A stretch of DNA of 64,000 bases, from NCBI RefSeq assembly GCF_040706535.1, contig NZ_JAPDRJ010000001.1, positions 930,001 to 994,000 on the forward strand. The letters run 5' to 3'. The translations under genes and the position numbers were made by a program. Positions 1 to 8,814 of the stretch are shown piece after piece (the stretch's first letter is position 1; each line of letters opens with the position of its first letter). The notes below the pieces were generated by a model. That model was not told the origin of the DNA. It made no database searches and worked only from the letters and a program-made list of their open reading frames with translations. Origin of the DNA: Lentisalinibacter orientalis. Lineage in GTDB: Bacteria > Pseudomonadota > Gammaproteobacteria > Steroidobacterales > Woeseiaceae.

Positions 1-519
1 ACGCAGCTCGTGATCCTGTGCCTGTCGACCATCGCCGTGTGGCTCGGCGGCGGCAGTGCCTGGGAACTGGTCTGGCGGCCCGTGCCGTTGCTGCAGATCT
101 GGACCCTCTCGGTCTATTACCTGGTTGGCGCCTCTCTCTGGTTCCTCCCGTTCATAGCATGGGGCCTGTTCTGCTCGGCGTTCGCGAAGAAGAACGTCTT
201 CCTCTGGGCCGTGCTGCCGTTCGTGGTCATACCGCTGGTCGAGCGCCTCGTCTTCGACACCGGCGTCTTCGCCCGGGTGGTATTCAGCCGCCTGGGCCAC
301 ATGCCCTGGATCACGGCGAGCTTCCGCGGCGACGACGTCCACATCTCCATCGGCGATCTCCCCGCCAGGCTGGTCGGCGAGATGAATCTGCTCGCGCTGC
401 TGGATCCGGGCGAGTTCCTGACGACGCCGGGCCTGTGGGGCGGGCTGGCGGTGGCGGCCGGCTTCACCGCGGGCGCGATCTATTTCCGCCGCTACCGGGA
501 CGAGACCGCGAACGGCTGA
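1..519 (+). CDS. ABC-2 type transporter permease, C-terminal part (cut by window edge)
   Basis: The reading frame is already open at base 1, so this is the C-terminal ~172 residues of a longer membrane protein. At least three hydrophobic segments are visible: one at the very start, a pair spanning about residues 35-85 (containing SVYYLVGASLWFLPFIAWG), and a final helix before the basic end YFRRYRDE. That end and the large soluble loop before the last helix are typical of ABC-2 export permeases. Its ATPase partner would lie left of the window. Substrate cannot be inferred. The gene ends 32 bp before the convergent purT stop. Confidence 0.7.
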   Translation, partial: TQLVILCLSTIAVWLGGGSAWELVWRPVPLLQIWTLSVYYLVGASLWFLPFIAWGLFCSAFAKKNVFLWAVLPFVVIPLVERLVFDTGVFARVVFSRLGHMPWITASFRGDDVHISIGDLPARLVGEMNLLALLDPGEFLTTPGLWGGLAVAAGFTAGAIYFRRYRDETANG

Positions 520-550
520 AAGCCGCCGGCGCCGACCCGCGCCGGGATCT

Positions 551-1732
551 TCAGAACTTGCAGATGACGGCGCCGGCGGCGCGGCGCGCCTTGTCCCGTG
601 CTTCCTCGATGCTGTCGCCTCTCGCGAGTGCGACCCCCAGCCGCCGCGAGCCCCGGATCTCCGGCTTGCCGAACAGCCTCAGGCTCGTGTCCGGCTCCTG
701 CAGCGCCTTGTCCACGCCCTTGAAGCGGATGTTGTCGGAGTCGCCTTCCGCCACGATGGCGCAGGAGGCCGATGGCCCGAGCTGGCGGATCACCGGGATG
801 GGCAGGCCGAGGATGGCGCGCACGTGCAGCGCGAACTGGGAGTTGTACTGGGAGATCATGGTCACCATGCCCGTGTCGTGGGGCCGCGGTGAGACCTCGC
901 TGAACCAGACCTGGTCGCCCTTGACAAACAGTTCAACGCCGAACACGCCCCGGCCGCCGAGCGCGCCCACGATGGACCCTGCGACCCGCTGGGCGCGTTC
1001 CAGCGCCGTCTCGCTCATGGGCTGGGGTTGCCACGACTCCCGGTAGTCGCCTCGCAGCTGCAGATGACCGATGGGCTCGCAGAAGCTGATGGTGTCGTCG
1101 TGGCGCACCGTGAGCAGCGTGATCTCGTAGTCGAACTCGATCAGGCTCTCGACGATGACGCGGCCGCCGGCGCTGCGGCCGCCCTGCAGGGCATATTCCC
1201 AGGCGGCGTCGGCTTCCCCCGGTTCCCGGACGACGCTCTGCCCCTTGCCCGAGGAACTCATCACCGGTTTCACCACGCAGGGCAGGCCGATGGCCTCGAT
1301 CGCCTGGCGGTATTCCGCCTCGGTGCCCGCGAAGCGGTAATCGGAGGTCGGCAGTTCCAGGTGCTCCGCGGCCAGCCGGCGGATGCCTTCCCGGTCCATG
1401 GTCAGGCGGGTCGCCTGGGCCGTCGGTATGATGCAGTGGCCCGTCTCCTCGAGTTCCTGCAGCACGGGGGTGGCAATCGCCTCGATCTCCGGCACCACGA
1501 AGTCCGGTTCCTCGTCCTCGATCACCTGACGCAGTGCCACCGGGTCGAGCATGTCGATGACGTGGGCGCGATGCGCCACGTGCATGGCCGGTGCATTGGC
1601 GTAGCGGTCCACGGCGATCACCTCAACACCGAAACGCTGTGCCTCTATCGCGATCTCCTTGCCGAGTTCGCCGGAGCCGAGCAGCATCATCCGGGTGGCA
1701 TGCTCGCTGAGTGCCGTGCCGATTTTCTTCAT
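551..1732 (-). CDS. purT: Formate-dependent phosphoribosylglycinamide formyltransferase (GAR transformylase 2)
   Basis: PurT makes formyl-GAR from GAR, formate and ATP in purine synthesis (cytoplasmic). From the start chosen the product is 393 aa, matching the ~392 aa of E. coli PurT. An upstream in-frame ATG at 1843 would add 37 Arg/Pro-rich residues absent from the family, so the ATG at 1732 (MKKIGTALSE) is preferred. ATP-grasp features are visible: GSGELGKE (19-26), KPVMSSSGKGQS (155-166) and SEVSPRPHDTG (278-288). It stands alone between the permease and pspF, both unrelated in function. Confidence 0.95.
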   Translation of the reverse strand: MKKIGTALSEHATRMMLLGSGELGKEIAIEAQRFGVEVIAVDRYANAPAMHVAHRAHVIDMLDPVALRQVIEDEEPDFVVPEIEAIATPVLQELEETGHCIIPTAQATRLTMDREGIRRLAAEHLELPTSDYRFAGTEAEYRQAIEAIGLPCVVKPVMSSSGKGQSVVREPGEADAAWEYALQGGRSAGGRVIVESLIEFDYEITLLTVRHDDTISFCEPIGHLQLRGDYRESWQPQPMSETALERAQRVAGSIVGALGGRGVFGVELFVKGDQVWFSEVSPRPHDTGMVTMISQYNSQFALHVRAILGLPIPVIRQLGPSASCAIVAEGDSDNIRFKGVDKALQEPDTSLRLFGKPEIRGSRRLGVALARGDSIEEARDKARRAAGAVICKF

Positions 1733-1896
1733 GGGCGGTCTTGGTCTTGTGATCCTGGGGTCGCTGCTCGCGGTCTGGCGTCGTCTGCGCGGGCGTCGGT
1801 GCCCGAGGAGGCCTCGAGGGCCTGGAGGGAGATAGTAGCCCATCGAGGCCCGCCTGCCGAAGCCCGATTCACGGCCGGCTCACCGCCGCGTCCCGC

Positions 1897-2979
<1,083 letters not shown>

Positions 2980-3015
2980 TATTGGCTGATTCTGCTACAA
3001 GATGGTCGTTTATAC

Positions 3016-3031
3016 TAATAGTTGGCTATTA
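3016..3031. promoter_or_regulatory. Palindrome TAATAG-TTGG-CTATTA in the pspF-pspA gap
   Basis: A perfect 6-bp inverted repeat with a 4-bp spacer lies in the AT-rich stretch between the divergent pspF and pspA starts, about 85 bp upstream of the sigma-54 promoter. A related TTGGCT hexamer sits just upstream of the pspF start (2980-2992). Position and symmetry fit a PspF upstream activating site or a pspF autoregulatory operator. This is inference from position only. Confidence 0.35.
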
Positions 3032-3115
3032 ATGCTATATTTGTGCTCGTCCAGGCGCTCGATCAGACTCGATTATCGGCATATAAATCAAGAGGTTGCT
3101 GGCACTCGGTCGATC

Positions 3116-3131
3116 TGGCACGGAACCTGCT
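3116..3131 (+). promoter_or_regulatory. Sigma-54 (-24/-12) promoter of the psp operon
   Basis: TGGCACGGAACCTGCT matches the consensus TGGCACG-N4-TTGCW at all but one base (CTGCT for TTGCT), with the invariant GG and GC exactly 12 bp apart. Transcription would start near 3142, leaving a short leader before the pspA ATG at 3170. The divergent sigma-54 activator gene pspF makes the assignment very likely. Confidence 0.9.
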
Positions 3132-3169
3132 ATATCCACGATGCAAGGCAAACAACTGAGGAATGCGCT

Positions 3170-3868
3170 ATGGGCATTTTTTCGCGATTCAGCGACATCG
3201 TTAACTCCAACATCAATGCCATCCTGGAGAAGGCGGAGGATCCGGAGAAGATCGTCCGGCTGATGATCCAGGAGATGGAAGACACCCTCGTCGAGGTGCG
3301 CTCCGCGGCGGCCCGCTCCATCGCCGACAAGAAGGAGCTCAACCGCAAGCTGGGCGCCCTGGAGGAGGAGCAGGCGGACTGGGAGCGCAAGGCCGAACTG
3401 GCGCTGGAGAAGGGACGCGAGGACCTCGCCAAGGCGGCGCTGGTCGAGAAGTCCCAGGTGGCCGCGGCGGCCGAGCAGGTGCGCTCCGACTACGCCCAGG
3501 TGGACGAGGGCCTGACCCGGCTGAACGAGGACATCGCCCGGCTGGAGGCCAAGCTCAAGGACGCGAAGGCGCGGCAGAAGACGCTGGTCTCGCGGCACAA
3601 GACGGCGACCAGCCGCCTGGCGGCCCGCAAGAAGATCCACGACTACAAGATCGAGGACGCGCTGGTGCGCTTCGAGCAGTACGAGCGCCGCATGGACGAC
3701 GTGGAGGGCCGGGTCGAGGCCTACGACATGGGGCAGCCGAAGGGGCTCGAGCACGAGTTCGCCAGTCTGGAAGCCGAGGAAGCGGTCAACCGGGAGCTCG
3801 CCGAACTGAAGCGGCGGCGCGCCGGGAAGCAGGCGGGCAGCGCGAGCGAAGGCGGGAATCAGGCATAA
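3170..3868 (+). CDS. pspA: Phage shock protein A (PspA/IM30 family)
   Basis: PspA is a membrane-remodelling ESCRT-III-like coiled-coil protein. It binds stressed inner membrane and otherwise inhibits PspF. The product is 232 aa (E. coli 222). It begins MGIFSRFSDIVNSNINAIL, the conserved amphipathic N-terminal helix, followed by LEKAEDPEKIVRLMIQEMED and a long heptad-rich coiled coil to the end. The open frame extends back to 3002, but the ATG at 3170 has a GAGG Shine-Dalgarno and lies just downstream of the sigma-54 promoter. pspB starts at the base after its stop codon. Confidence 0.96.
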   Translation: MGIFSRFSDIVNSNINAILEKAEDPEKIVRLMIQEMEDTLVEVRSAAARSIADKKELNRKLGALEEEQADWERKAELALEKGREDLAKAALVEKSQVAAAAEQVRSDYAQVDEGLTRLNEDIARLEAKLKDAKARQKTLVSRHKTATSRLAARKKIHDYKIEDALVRFEQYERRMDDVEGRVEAYDMGQPKGLEHEFASLEAEEAVNRELAELKRRRAGKQAGSASEGGNQA

Positions 3869-4096
3869 ATGGGCGAGACGATGTACATACTCGGAATCCT
3901 CTTCGTCACCATCGTTCTGCCGTTGTGGATCATCCTCCACTACGTGACGAAGTGGAAAAAGTCCCGCGAGCTCTCCGGCACCGAAGAGGAGATGCTCGAG
4001 GAGATCTGGACGCTGTCGCAGAACATGGAGAGCCGCCTGAACGCGCTGGAGACCATCCTTGACGACGAGGTCCCGGACTGGAGGAAGAAGACATGA
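3869..4096 (+). CDS. pspB: Phage shock protein B
   Basis: This small inner-membrane protein works with PspC to relay envelope stress to PspA. It has 75 aa: one N-terminal membrane helix (ILGILFVTIVLPLWIILHYV), a basic patch, and a C-terminal coiled coil ending ETILDDEVPDWRKK. That end corresponds to the ESILDAEHPNWR end of E. coli PspB. ATG 3869 abuts the pspA stop. An in-frame ATG at 3881, preceded by GGGCGAG, is an alternative start. It overlaps the next gene by 4 bp (ATGA). Confidence 0.93.
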   Translation: MGETMYILGILFVTIVLPLWIILHYVTKWKKSRELSGTEEEMLEEIWTLSQNMESRLNALETILDDEVPDWRKKT

Positions 4097-4383
4097 GCCA
4101 GAACCCGTTCCACGAGCTCGGCGGCCGCCTGCGGCGGCTCTATCGGGACCGGGAGAACGGCCTGATACTGGGCCTGTGCGCCGGCATCGCCGATTACTTC
4201 GACGTCAACGTTCTGCTGGTGCGCGGGGTGGCGCTGGTCGCCCTCCTGGTCGCGCCGGTGCCGGTCGGCCTCACCTACCTGGTGGCCGCACTGCTGCTCC
4301 GCGACCGGCCGCTGAGCGTGCGCGATCATCACCGCGAGCGTGAGTTCTGGCGTCGCGGTACGAGCATGGGAGACCGCCTGTGA
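4093..4383 (+). CDS. PspC-domain membrane protein, first copy (short)
   Basis: The 96-aa protein consists almost only of a PspC domain: RLYRDRENGLILGLCAGIADYF, then a hydrophobic segment (VALVALLVAPVPVGLTYLVA) and a short basic tail. PspC is an inner-membrane sensor that binds PspA under stress. This copy lacks the longer cytoplasmic C-terminal part of the second copy. ATG 4093 overlaps the pspB stop and the gene overlaps the next by 4 bp, so the two PspC proteins are almost certainly translationally coupled. Tandem duplication is the simplest explanation, given the shared core (GxCAGIADYF). Confidence 0.88.
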   Translation: MSQNPFHELGGRLRRLYRDRENGLILGLCAGIADYFDVNVLLVRGVALVALLVAPVPVGLTYLVAALLLRDRPLSVRDHHREREFWRRGTSMGDRL

Positions 4384-4793
4384 GTGAGAGAATCCAGGAG
4401 AGACGCTTCTACCGCGACCGCGAGCGCGGCATGATCTTCGGCGTCTGCGCGGGCATCGCGGACTACTTCGGCTTCGACCTGAAGGTCACGCGCATCCTCG
4501 CGGTCGTCGCGTTCTTCATATCGGCGCCGATGACGCTGCTGATCTACTTCGGCATCGCGCTGCTGATACCCTATCGGTCGATGGCGCCGGACGCAGTGCG
4601 GGAGGATCCGGATTTTCGCCGGGCGCTGCGCTCGTCCCCCCAGGCGACCATGGCGGAGATACGCCGCCGCTTCCAGCGGCTGGACAGCCGCCTGGCGCGC
4701 ATGGAGCGCTACGTCACGTCGCCGCGCTTCAACCTGGACCGGGAATTCCGGGAGCTGGAGGCGCGCCGGGGACCGGGAGGTACTGATCGATGA
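4380..4793 (+). CDS. pspC: Phage shock protein C (second, full-length copy)
   Basis: The 137-aa protein starts at GTG 4380, overlapping the preceding stop. It contains the PspC domain (RRFYRDRERGMIFGVCAGIADYFGF) and a hydrophobic segment with VAFFISAPMTLLIYFGIALLIPY. A C-terminal cytoplasmic region of ~65 residues contains a predicted coiled coil (MAEIRRRFQRLDSRLARMER). Length and layout match canonical PspC (E. coli 119 aa) better than the short first copy. It overlaps the following PspB-like gene by 4 bp. Confidence 0.92.
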   Translation: MSERIQERRFYRDRERGMIFGVCAGIADYFGFDLKVTRILAVVAFFISAPMTLLIYFGIALLIPYRSMAPDAVREDPDFRRALRSSPQATMAEIRRRFQRLDSRLARMERYVTSPRFNLDREFRELEARRGPGGTDR

Positions 4794-5017
4794 GTTCTGC
4801 GCATATCTTCGTCATCGTCCTGGTGGCGATCGTGCTGCTGGCGGGCATCGCGAAGGAGTACCTCCGCCACCACCGGCGGGAGGAGGACCCGAAGCAGGAC
4901 GAGGAGTGGGAGGCCACACTCGCGCGGCTCCGGGAACTGGAGGAGCGTGTGCGGGTGCTGGAGCGCATCGTCACCGATCCCCAGGAAGGCCTGCGCCGCG
5001 AGATCAACCGGCTCTGA
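4790..5017 (+). CDS. PspB-like small membrane protein
   Basis: The 75-aa protein has an N-terminal membrane helix (HIFVIVLVAIVLLAGIAKEY), a highly charged linker and a C-terminal coiled coil ending RVLERIVTDPQEGLRREINRL. The plan is that of PspB (one helix plus coiled coil), but the C-terminal signature differs from the true PspB at 3869. It probably forms or modulates a complex with the second PspC, giving two B-C pairs in one operon. That pairing is inference. Start ATG 4790 overlaps the pspC stop. Confidence 0.75.
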   Translation: MSSAHIFVIVLVAIVLLAGIAKEYLRHHRREEDPKQDEEWEATLARLRELEERVRVLERIVTDPQEGLRREINRL

Positions 5018-5021
5018 GGGC

Positions 5022-5486
5022 ATGAACCGGGAGCCGTCCCACAGCCAGGCCGGTGGTGCGGAGGACGCGCCCCTGACGGTGGCCGGCGAGCTGGATGCCC
5101 TGCCCGAGACCGCCTCCCTGCTGGTGATCGGGGCCGACCCGCCGGCCGGCCGAGACTGCGACCGTCTGCCTGCCGGCGCCACGGTCGCCGACCTGGACGG
5201 CCTCGGCATCTACGACCTGGGCCTCGTGCTCGATCTCGGCGCCGCGGACGAGTCGCTGCTGGGGCGCCTGCGCGATCTGCACACCCGGCGCCTGCTGGTA
5301 GCCGGCGAGGCCGCCCGCCGCTTCGAGCCCCGGACGATGCTCGCACTGGGTTTCGAACGCCACCCGAGCCCGGACGCCGACGGCGGTGCGTATCTCTACG
5401 ACCGCGACCGCTTCAACCGGGAGCGGGAGTGGAACTCGCCCGACAACTGGGCGAACCCCGAGAATTTCGACAAATACCGCTGGTGA
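5022..5486 (+). CDS. DUF6231-like conserved protein at the end of the psp operon
   Basis: The 154-aa soluble protein starts at ATG 5022, 4 bp after the preceding stop. The frame is open further upstream but inside the PspB-like gene. The middle alternates beta and alpha (SLLVIGADPP, YDLGLVLDLG, RLLVAGEA), suggesting a small Rossmann-like fold. The C-terminus is very characteristic: NREREWNSPDNWANPENF then DKYRW. No catalytic motif is seen. Position implies co-expression with the envelope-stress genes. The family name is from memory of the C-terminal motif and would need a profile search. Confidence 0.7.
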   Translation: MNREPSHSQAGGAEDAPLTVAGELDALPETASLLVIGADPPAGRDCDRLPAGATVADLDGLGIYDLGLVLDLGAADESLLGRLRDLHTRRLLVAGEAARRFEPRTMLALGFERHPSPDADGGAYLYDRDRFNREREWNSPDNWANPENFDKYRW

Positions 5487-5522
5487 GCCGGCCGCGCCGT
5501 ATCGGCGGGCCGATCGGCGACT

Positions 5523-5885
5523 CTAGTCGCTCTGGCCCTTGTAGGCGCGGACCTGCTCGTTGAAGCGCGCGCCGATCAGGTGCATCTGATCCACCGCGGC
5601 GTCATGGCGCTTGGTGAACATCGCTTCGCGTTTGGCCGCGACTTCCTCGTCCACATCGCCGGCCTCCGCGACTGCGGCGGCATGTTCTTCCTTGAGACAG
5701 TCGAGGTAGGCTTCCATGTCCGCGATGTAGGCCTTCACGGCTTTCTGCGCCGCGACCATCTCTTCCTGCGTGGCCGTCGTGCCGTTCGGTATCTCCACGC
5801 TCTGCTCGGGGTATACGCATTCCGCCTGCGCGGCGGCGGCGAAACCCGCGAGGCCGAGAACGACGGCGATTCTGAAGCTTTTCAT
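5523..5885 (-). CDS. Small secreted (periplasmic) protein of unknown function
   Basis: The 120-aa product has a clear signal peptide (MKSFRIAVVLGLAGFAAAAQA, cleavage before ECVYPEQ). The mature part is mostly alpha-helical and acidic, with two cysteines (C23 and CLKEEH near residue 63) that could form a disulfide. A helix runs through AAQKAVKAYIADMEAYLDCL. Not recognised as a named family. It is convergent with the psp operon, 36 bp away. Confidence 0.75.
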   Translation of the reverse strand: MKSFRIAVVLGLAGFAAAAQAECVYPEQSVEIPNGTTATQEEMVAAQKAVKAYIADMEAYLDCLKEEHAAAVAEAGDVDEEVAAKREAMFTKRHDAAVDQMHLIGARFNEQVRAYKGQSD

Positions 5886-6035
5886 GATGAGCCTGATCCT
5901 CCGGATTGACGTATTTTCGGTGCGACGCGGCGGCGGTCGGAGGGCGCCGCGGACGAGGGCGTCATTTAATCATCAATGCCCCGTCGCCGTGAAGTCGGTC
6001 GCCAACTTGCTGATATAAATAAAAACTTACGGGTG

Positions 6036-8501
6036 TCAGGCGAACAGTGCCCGATGGGTGTCCGTGCCGTCCTGCTGCGCGATCAGCAGCGCCAGGTAGT
6101 CGTCGGCGCTCATCGGCTCGCCGAACAGCAGGCCCTGCACGTAGGTGCAATCCAGCGTCTGCAGGAACGCGAGCTGCTCCTCGGTCTCCACCCCCTCGGC
6201 CACCACGTCCATCTTCAGGCTGCGGCCCATCTCGATGATCGTCGCCACGATGGTGGCATCGTCCGGGTCCACGGCGGCATCGCGCACGAAGGACTTGTCG
6301 ATCTTAAGCGTGCTGATGGGGAACTGCTGCAACGCGCTCAGCGAGGAGTAGCCGGTGCCGAAGTCGTCGATGGCGAGATGCAGGCCCATGGCGTAGAGGT
6401 CGTCCAGCATGCGGATCGTGCGCTGCGTGTCCTCCATCAGGGTGGTCTCGGTGATCTCCAGCTCCAGGCAGGTGGGCGAGACGCCGTGGCGGCGCACGAT
6501 CTGGTCCACCCGCTGCAGGAAATTGGCCTGCCGCAGCTGCTTCAGCGACAGGTTGACCGCCACCCGCCCGGGCAACGGCAGCGTCTGCTGCCAGCGGCGG
6601 TAGTCGGAGCAGACCCGTTCCAGCACCCATTCGCCGAGTTCGACGATCAGGTTGCTCTCCTCGGCCAGCGGGATGAACTCGGAGGGCAGGATCAGGCCCC
6701 GGTCCGGCAGCTCCCAGCGCACGAGGGCCTCCGCGCCGATGACGCTGCCGTCGCGCAGGTTGTACTTCGGCTGATAGTGCAGCAGCAGCTCGTCGCGCTC
6801 GTAGGCACGGCGCAGCCGGCTCTTCAGCATCAGCCGCTCCACCGCAGCCTCGTTCATCTCGGGCCGGTAGAAGCGGTGGCTGTTCCCGCCGGCCTTCTTC
6901 GCGTGGTACAGCGCGGCATCCGCATTGCGGATGAGATCGATGACGTTGCCTGCGTCCTCCGGGTAGAAGGCCACGCCGATGCTCGCCGTCATGAAGACTT
7001 CATTGGACTGCACGTGGAAGGGCTCGGCGAGGGCGGCGAGCAGGCGGCCGGCCACCTCCGATACCTCCCCCTCGGCGTGCTCCTCGTCGCGGATGTGCTC
7101 GAGGACGACGGCGAACTCGTCGCCCGCCAGCCGTCCGATCACGGTCTTCTCCGGCAGCTCGCGGATCAGCCGCTCGGTCATCGTCTCCAGGGTCGTATCG
7201 CCGGCCAGGTGGCCGAAGGTGTCGTTGATGTCCTTGAAGTGGTCGGCGTCGATGTAGAGCAGCGCCAGGCAGCGGCGCTCCCGGCGCGCCCTGGCGATGG
7301 CCCGCTGCAGCAGGTGCTGGAACTGCATGCGGTTCGGCACCTTGGTGAGGGCGTCGATGCGGGCGAGATAGCGGATGCGCTGCTCGGCGCGCTTGCGCTC
7401 GGTGATGTTCTGCACGGCGAAGATGCGCCCATCCGCCTCGCTGTCGTCGCCGCGCAGCGCCGAGCCGGTCCAGGACACCGGCACGTGCTGCCCGCCCCGG
7501 GTGACGAACACCGACTCGCTCGGGGCGCCGCCTTCCGGCTCGGAGCGGAACTTGCGCCGGTACTCCGGCGCCACCAGATCGGTGACGGGCAGGCCCACGA
7601 GTTCCTCCGAGCGGTAGCCGAGCAGGCGGCCGATGGCCGTGTTCACCCGGGCGATCCGGCCGTCGGGATCGCAGACGATCACGCCGTCGTTCATGCTGTT
7701 CAGGATGCGGTCGAGATAGTCGCGGGAGATGGTGGTGTCGCGCAGCGTCTCGCGCATCTCGTTGAACGCCGTGGCGAGGTCGCCGAGTTCGTCGCTCCGC
7801 TCCACCGCCATGCGCTCGCCGTAGTGGCCGCTGCTCACGTCCCGGGCCTGGCGGATCAGCTCCTGGATGGGCAGCACGAGCCGCCGCGCCGTGAACCAGG
7901 CGACCGCGGCGCAGGCCAGCAGTATCAGCAGGGTGAATACGAGCAGCCGGACCAGGGCGCGGTTGCGATGCTCCCGAGTGACCGACTCCAGTCGCTCGCG
8001 GAATCCCGCGATGCCCTGCACCACTTCCGTCTGCGCGAACTCCGCCTGCAGCTCCCCGACGGTCTCGCCGCCCGCGCGGATGGGCTGCACGGCGACGACG
8101 GTGTCTTCTCCCCAGTAGGGGGCACCCAGCGCCAGCACGGCCGCTTCCGTCGCGATGGGCGCGCCGGCGCCGACCACCGCACGGTTCTCGGCGTCCAGGA
8201 TGGCGAGGCCCCGCAGCATGTCCAGATCCGCCAGCGCTTCGTCCAGGACTGCCTGCACGGCGTCCGTGTCGCCGCCGGCGAGCGGCGCGTCCACTTCGCG
8301 CTCCAGCGCCGCGACGGACTCGAGCACGCGCGCCTCGAACTGCCGCGTGAGCAGCTCCTCCTTCTGCGCGACGCCGGCCTCGCTGAGTTCGGCGGCGAGG
8401 TGGGTGTAGTTGACTACGAGCAGACCGGCCACCGTGCATACGATGGCCACCGACAGCGCGATCGCCGTCGTCAGGTATTTAGGCAGCAGTTTCCGCCACA
8501 T
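6036..8501 (-). CDS. Membrane HAMP-PAS-GGDEF-EAL protein (c-di-GMP turnover)
   Basis: The 821-aa inner-membrane signalling protein has TM1 (about 11-31), a periplasmic sensor (32-183), TM2 (184-204), HAMP (205-257), PAS (262-370), GGDEF (375-540) and EAL (555-805) domains. The GGDEF signature reads AGDEF (459-463), a permissive but non-consensus form. The EAL part keeps EALVRW (591-596) and the loop-6 motif DDFGTGYSSL, so phosphodiesterase activity is likely and cyclase or GTP-binding regulatory activity possible. The periplasmic domain has no recognised family. It is divergent from the receiver protein at 8815. Confidence 0.92.
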   Translation of the reverse strand: MWRKLLPKYLTTAIALSVAIVCTVAGLLVVNYTHLAAELSEAGVAQKEELLTRQFEARVLESVAALEREVDAPLAGGDTDAVQAVLDEALADLDMLRGLAILDAENRAVVGAGAPIATEAAVLALGAPYWGEDTVVAVQPIRAGGETVGELQAEFAQTEVVQGIAGFRERLESVTREHRNRALVRLLVFTLLILLACAAVAWFTARRLVLPIQELIRQARDVSSGHYGERMAVERSDELGDLATAFNEMRETLRDTTISRDYLDRILNSMNDGVIVCDPDGRIARVNTAIGRLLGYRSEELVGLPVTDLVAPEYRRKFRSEPEGGAPSESVFVTRGGQHVPVSWTGSALRGDDSEADGRIFAVQNITERKRAEQRIRYLARIDALTKVPNRMQFQHLLQRAIARARRERRCLALLYIDADHFKDINDTFGHLAGDTTLETMTERLIRELPEKTVIGRLAGDEFAVVLEHIRDEEHAEGEVSEVAGRLLAALAEPFHVQSNEVFMTASIGVAFYPEDAGNVIDLIRNADAALYHAKKAGGNSHRFYRPEMNEAAVERLMLKSRLRRAYERDELLLHYQPKYNLRDGSVIGAEALVRWELPDRGLILPSEFIPLAEESNLIVELGEWVLERVCSDYRRWQQTLPLPGRVAVNLSLKQLRQANFLQRVDQIVRRHGVSPTCLELEITETTLMEDTQRTIRMLDDLYAMGLHLAIDDFGTGYSSLSALQQFPISTLKIDKSFVRDAAVDPDDATIVATIIEMGRSLKMDVVAEGVETEEQLAFLQTLDCTYVQGLLFGEPMSADDYLALLIAQQDGTDTHRALFA

Positions 8502-8814
8502 AGCGGAGCCGGCGGCCGTCAGGCCGACCCGGGCCTCGAGGTCCTGCGCGCCGCGGTATTCCTGCGATGACCCGTGACGGGCTCCAGCATGGCCACTCCT
8601 CCGATTTTCCTTATTGTTCTTCTTGGGGAAGTTGTTCGCTCTCTCCCTCGCGTCCAGAGTCTACCCCAGCCGGGGCGCGAGCGGCGAGTGTCGCCGAATG
8701 CCGTCAGGCTGTCGCCCGGACGCGCCGTCAGTCCGGTGCGCGCCGGCCGCCGCGTGTAGAATGAGCCCATCCGCGGGGAGGTTGCGTGGCAGGAGCGGCC
8801 TGGACGGACTGGGG
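8502..8814. other. 313-bp divergent intergenic region
   Basis: This gap separates the GGDEF/EAL gene (minus) from the receiver-domain gene (plus). I see a TAGAAT hexamer about 60 bp upstream of the plus-strand ATG and a TAGACT (minus-strand reading, near 8658) on the other side, both plausible -10 elements without convincing -35 partners. A 104-codon minus-strand frame here has no coding character. No strong hairpin terminator. Confidence 0.4.

Noticed and set aside
5976..8570. 864-codon open frame on the plus strand
   Set aside because: Antisense to the well-supported GGDEF/EAL gene; composition rich in His/Arg/Gln/Val with no domain, as expected for the shadow of a GC-rich gene.
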